A stretch of DNA of 64,000 bases. Source: Chitinophaga pinensis (GTDB lineage: Bacteria > Bacteroidota > Bacteroidia > Chitinophagales > Chitinophagaceae). The first letter of the stretch is position 1; each line of letters begins with the position of its first letter. Location of the stretch: NCBI GenBank assembly GCA_945878115.1, contig CAMDVD010000009.1:1-64000 (forward strand). The letters run 5' to 3'. Shown in pieces: positions 62,707 through 64,000 of this stretch. The notes below the pieces were generated by a model. That model was not told where the DNA came from. It saw only the letters and a list, made by a program, of their open reading frames with translations, and made no database searches. The translations under genes were made by a program, and so were the position numbers.

Positions 62707-62735
62707 AAAAGCGTTCCAGTGATGGAACGTTTTTG
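62707..62735 (+). terminator. Terminator after glnN
   Basis: CGTTCC/GGAACG stem over a 6-nt loop, with AAAAG before and TTTTTG after. The 62736-62940 interval beyond shows nothing else. Confidence 0.75.
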
Positions 62736-62940
62736 TTATATTTTCGTCTTGTAATAGGGATATAGTTTGTGTCGAACTTGAACAGTTTATAGTTCATAAC
62801 GGACATGTATAAATTTGAAAAATTTTGGCTTATTTAATAAGCAAAGAAAAACGAAGTATTACATTCGTTAAATAATACACCTTAAACATTGTAGCCATAT
62901 TGGCAATAATGGAGCTAGCATCAGTACTTCAATTAACACA

Positions 62941-63684
62941 ATGAGACCAATTTTCATCATCCCATTTTTACTTTTGGCACTGCAAAGTCTTGGTCAAAGG
63001 AATAAACAAATCTTGCAGTTTAATAAAGCGGATTATCCTGTTTCGAAGTTTGTAAACATCTCGGATACATCTTATTTGGGTCAGGTAAAAATTATAGTCA
63101 CCATGTCACATCCTATTCAGAATTCGGATGTGAATTTTAGTTGCCGTTCTTGGTTAACTATCCTAAAAAATAATAAAGTAACAACTCGAAAATTCTATGA
63201 TATTGAAGCGGTTGGTGGATGTGCTGGATTATATAAACCAACTATACAACCTTGCAAAAATTATTTCATTTTGTCGAAATTTGGCGATTATGCAGGACAA
63301 ACTTTAATTGTGGATACAAACGGTAAATTGACCATATTAATAGGTGGTGCATTTTCTATTTCAACAGACAAACATTATCTTTTTGCTACTTACGACTCAG
63401 ATGTTTCAGGCATAACCATTTACGACTTGAAAAATAAGAAAATAATTTTGAGTAAAGAAAGCATGGGTGAAGAACGCTTCAATGCATTTTATTTTGAAGA
63501 TGGAACTTATTTCGTCAGCATGGAACATAATGACACTTCAAAAGAAATTTCTGTTGGCATATTGGATGTCAAAAATAAAAAGATTACCATGGTGAAGAAA
63601 CCGAATTCATTTCTGAAGAATAAACTTAAACTAAAAATGTATAACGAAGTGCAGAGTTTAGCTAAATGCAATTGCGGACAATAA
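62941..63684 (+). CDS. Secreted protein of unknown function
   Basis: 247 aa. Signal peptide MRPIFIIPFLLLALQSLGQ. The mature chain has repeating beta strands ending in Lys-rich turns (GITIYDLKNKKIILSKES, ISVGILDVKNKKITMVKKP, LIVDTNGKLTILIGGAFSIS), suggesting a small propeller-like or blade-type fold, but no family was recognised. Cys in NFSCRSW, GGCAGLYKPTIQPC and the final KCNCGQ may form disulfides. No sorting domain, so it is likely periplasmic. Transcribed alone, between glnN and the CBS/cysK-like gene. Confidence 0.6.
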   Translation: MRPIFIIPFLLLALQSLGQRNKQILQFNKADYPVSKFVNISDTSYLGQVKIIVTMSHPIQNSDVNFSCRSWLTILKNNKVTTRKFYDIEAVGGCAGLYKPTIQPCKNYFILSKFGDYAGQTLIVDTNGKLTILIGGAFSISTDKHYLFATYDSDVSGITIYDLKNKKIILSKESMGEERFNAFYFEDGTYFVSMEHNDTSKEISVGILDVKNKKITMVKKPNSFLKNKLKLKMYNEVQSLAKCNCGQ

Positions 63685-63819
63685 ACTCAATAAGTAAAAT
63701 TAATTGCAACAGACCAAAAATTTCAAAATAGAACCACCAAGAATATTTCCAATTTATTTTTAAGTGTTCAACTGCACTGATTAAACACAGCTAAATTATG
63801 TTGTATGAAAGAGGTCTAG

Positions 63820-63828
63820 TATATTTAC
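63820..63828 (+). promoter_or_regulatory. Candidate -7 box (TATATTTAC)
   Basis: It ends 17 nt before the ATG at 63846; same variant box as at 18065, 48679 and 54622. Confidence 0.4.
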
Positions 63829-63845
63829 CACCTCAAAAAATATTC

Positions 63846-64000
63846 ATGAAGAGAGTGTATAATAATATCGTAGAAGCAATAGGAAATACCCCATTGGTAC
63901 GATTAAATTCCATTACAAAAGATTTCCCTTGTCCTGTGTATGCGAAGGTTGAATATTTTAATCCGGGGAATAGTATCAAAGATAGAATAGCATTGAATTT
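63846..64000 (+). CDS. Cysteine synthase / cystathionine beta-synthase family (5' part)
   Basis: PLP enzyme cut by the window end; 51 residues visible. MKRVYNNIVEAIGNTPLVRLNSI is the family's N-terminal signature (IGNTPLV), and VYAKVEYFNPGNSIKDRIALN holds the PLP Lys in NPGNSIKDR. CysK makes cysteine from O-acetylserine, CBS makes cystathionine from homocysteine. The AKVEYFNPGNS form is common in Bacteroidota CBS-like proteins, but the C-terminal CBS domains that would decide are outside the window. Confidence 0.9.
   Translation, partial: MKRVYNNIVEAIGNTPLVRLNSITKDFPCPVYAKVEYFNPGNSIKDRIALN

Overview
The window looks like a chromosomal segment of an AT-rich member of the Bacteroidota, probably near Chitinophagales/Sphingobacteriales. 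The evidence is eight proteins with type IX secretion (T9SS) C-terminal sorting domains, a TonB receptor with an N-terminal carboxypeptidase-regulatory-like domain, an OmpA protein with thrombospondin-3 repeats, a DUF6089 outer-membrane protein, a PF14121-type porin, a class III glutamine synthetase, and promoters resembling the Bacteroidetes -7 box (TAnnTTTG). I found no rRNA, tRNA, phage or CRISPR array. Names rest on motif and family recognition; no database search was run.

Layout. 1-3.7 kb: a mobile-element-like 3' fragment abuts a response-regulator gene cut exactly at its phospho-acceptor codon, followed (minus strand) by its LytS-type histidine kinase and a TonB receptor. 3.7-4.9 kb: gene-poor, with REP-like hairpins, six 52-bp tandem repeats and a broken gene. 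4.9-12.4 kb: two translationally coupled T9SS cargo genes, one a ~1984-aa beta-helix/SprB-repeat protein. 13-18 kb: TauE/SafE permease, Omp28-like cargo, and an arsenic gene set (arsR, DUF6428, small membrane ORF, arsC) with no efflux pump in view. 18-22 kb: a GEVED-domain cargo protein. 22.7-26 kb: a tight operon of FAD-linked 2-hydroxyacid dehydrogenase, serB-like and serA. 26-31 kb: MFS transporter, then punA-porin-ung. 31-34.5 kb: a Cys-motif protein pair and a beta-helix protein. 35-42.5 kb: topA, OmpA/TSP3, prs, LptF/G permease, PIN toxin-antitoxin. 42.7-47.2 kb: PKD and Asp-box cargo proteins, VOC protein. 47.5-54.5 kb: ychF, DUF6089, deoxynucleoside kinase, trpS, purC, amino-acid permease. 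54.6-64 kb: type-B-sorted PKD protein, polytopic membrane protein, secreted endonuclease I, YggS, glnN, a secreted unknown, and the start of a cysteine-synthase/CBS gene.

Housekeeping genes (nucleotide, serine, nitrogen and tRNA-charging functions) alternate with surface and secreted proteins that depend on T9SS machinery encoded elsewhere.

The least ordinary content is non-coding. Four copies of a ~120-170-bp element, on both strands, show paired (covarying) changes in their hairpin arms, suggesting selection on structure. Four arrays of a degenerate 7-bp repeat (TAAGNNN) all point the same way, and three are followed by the same A/T-rich tail. Several genes have a -7-like box 3-8 nt before the ATG, suggesting leaderless transcripts.
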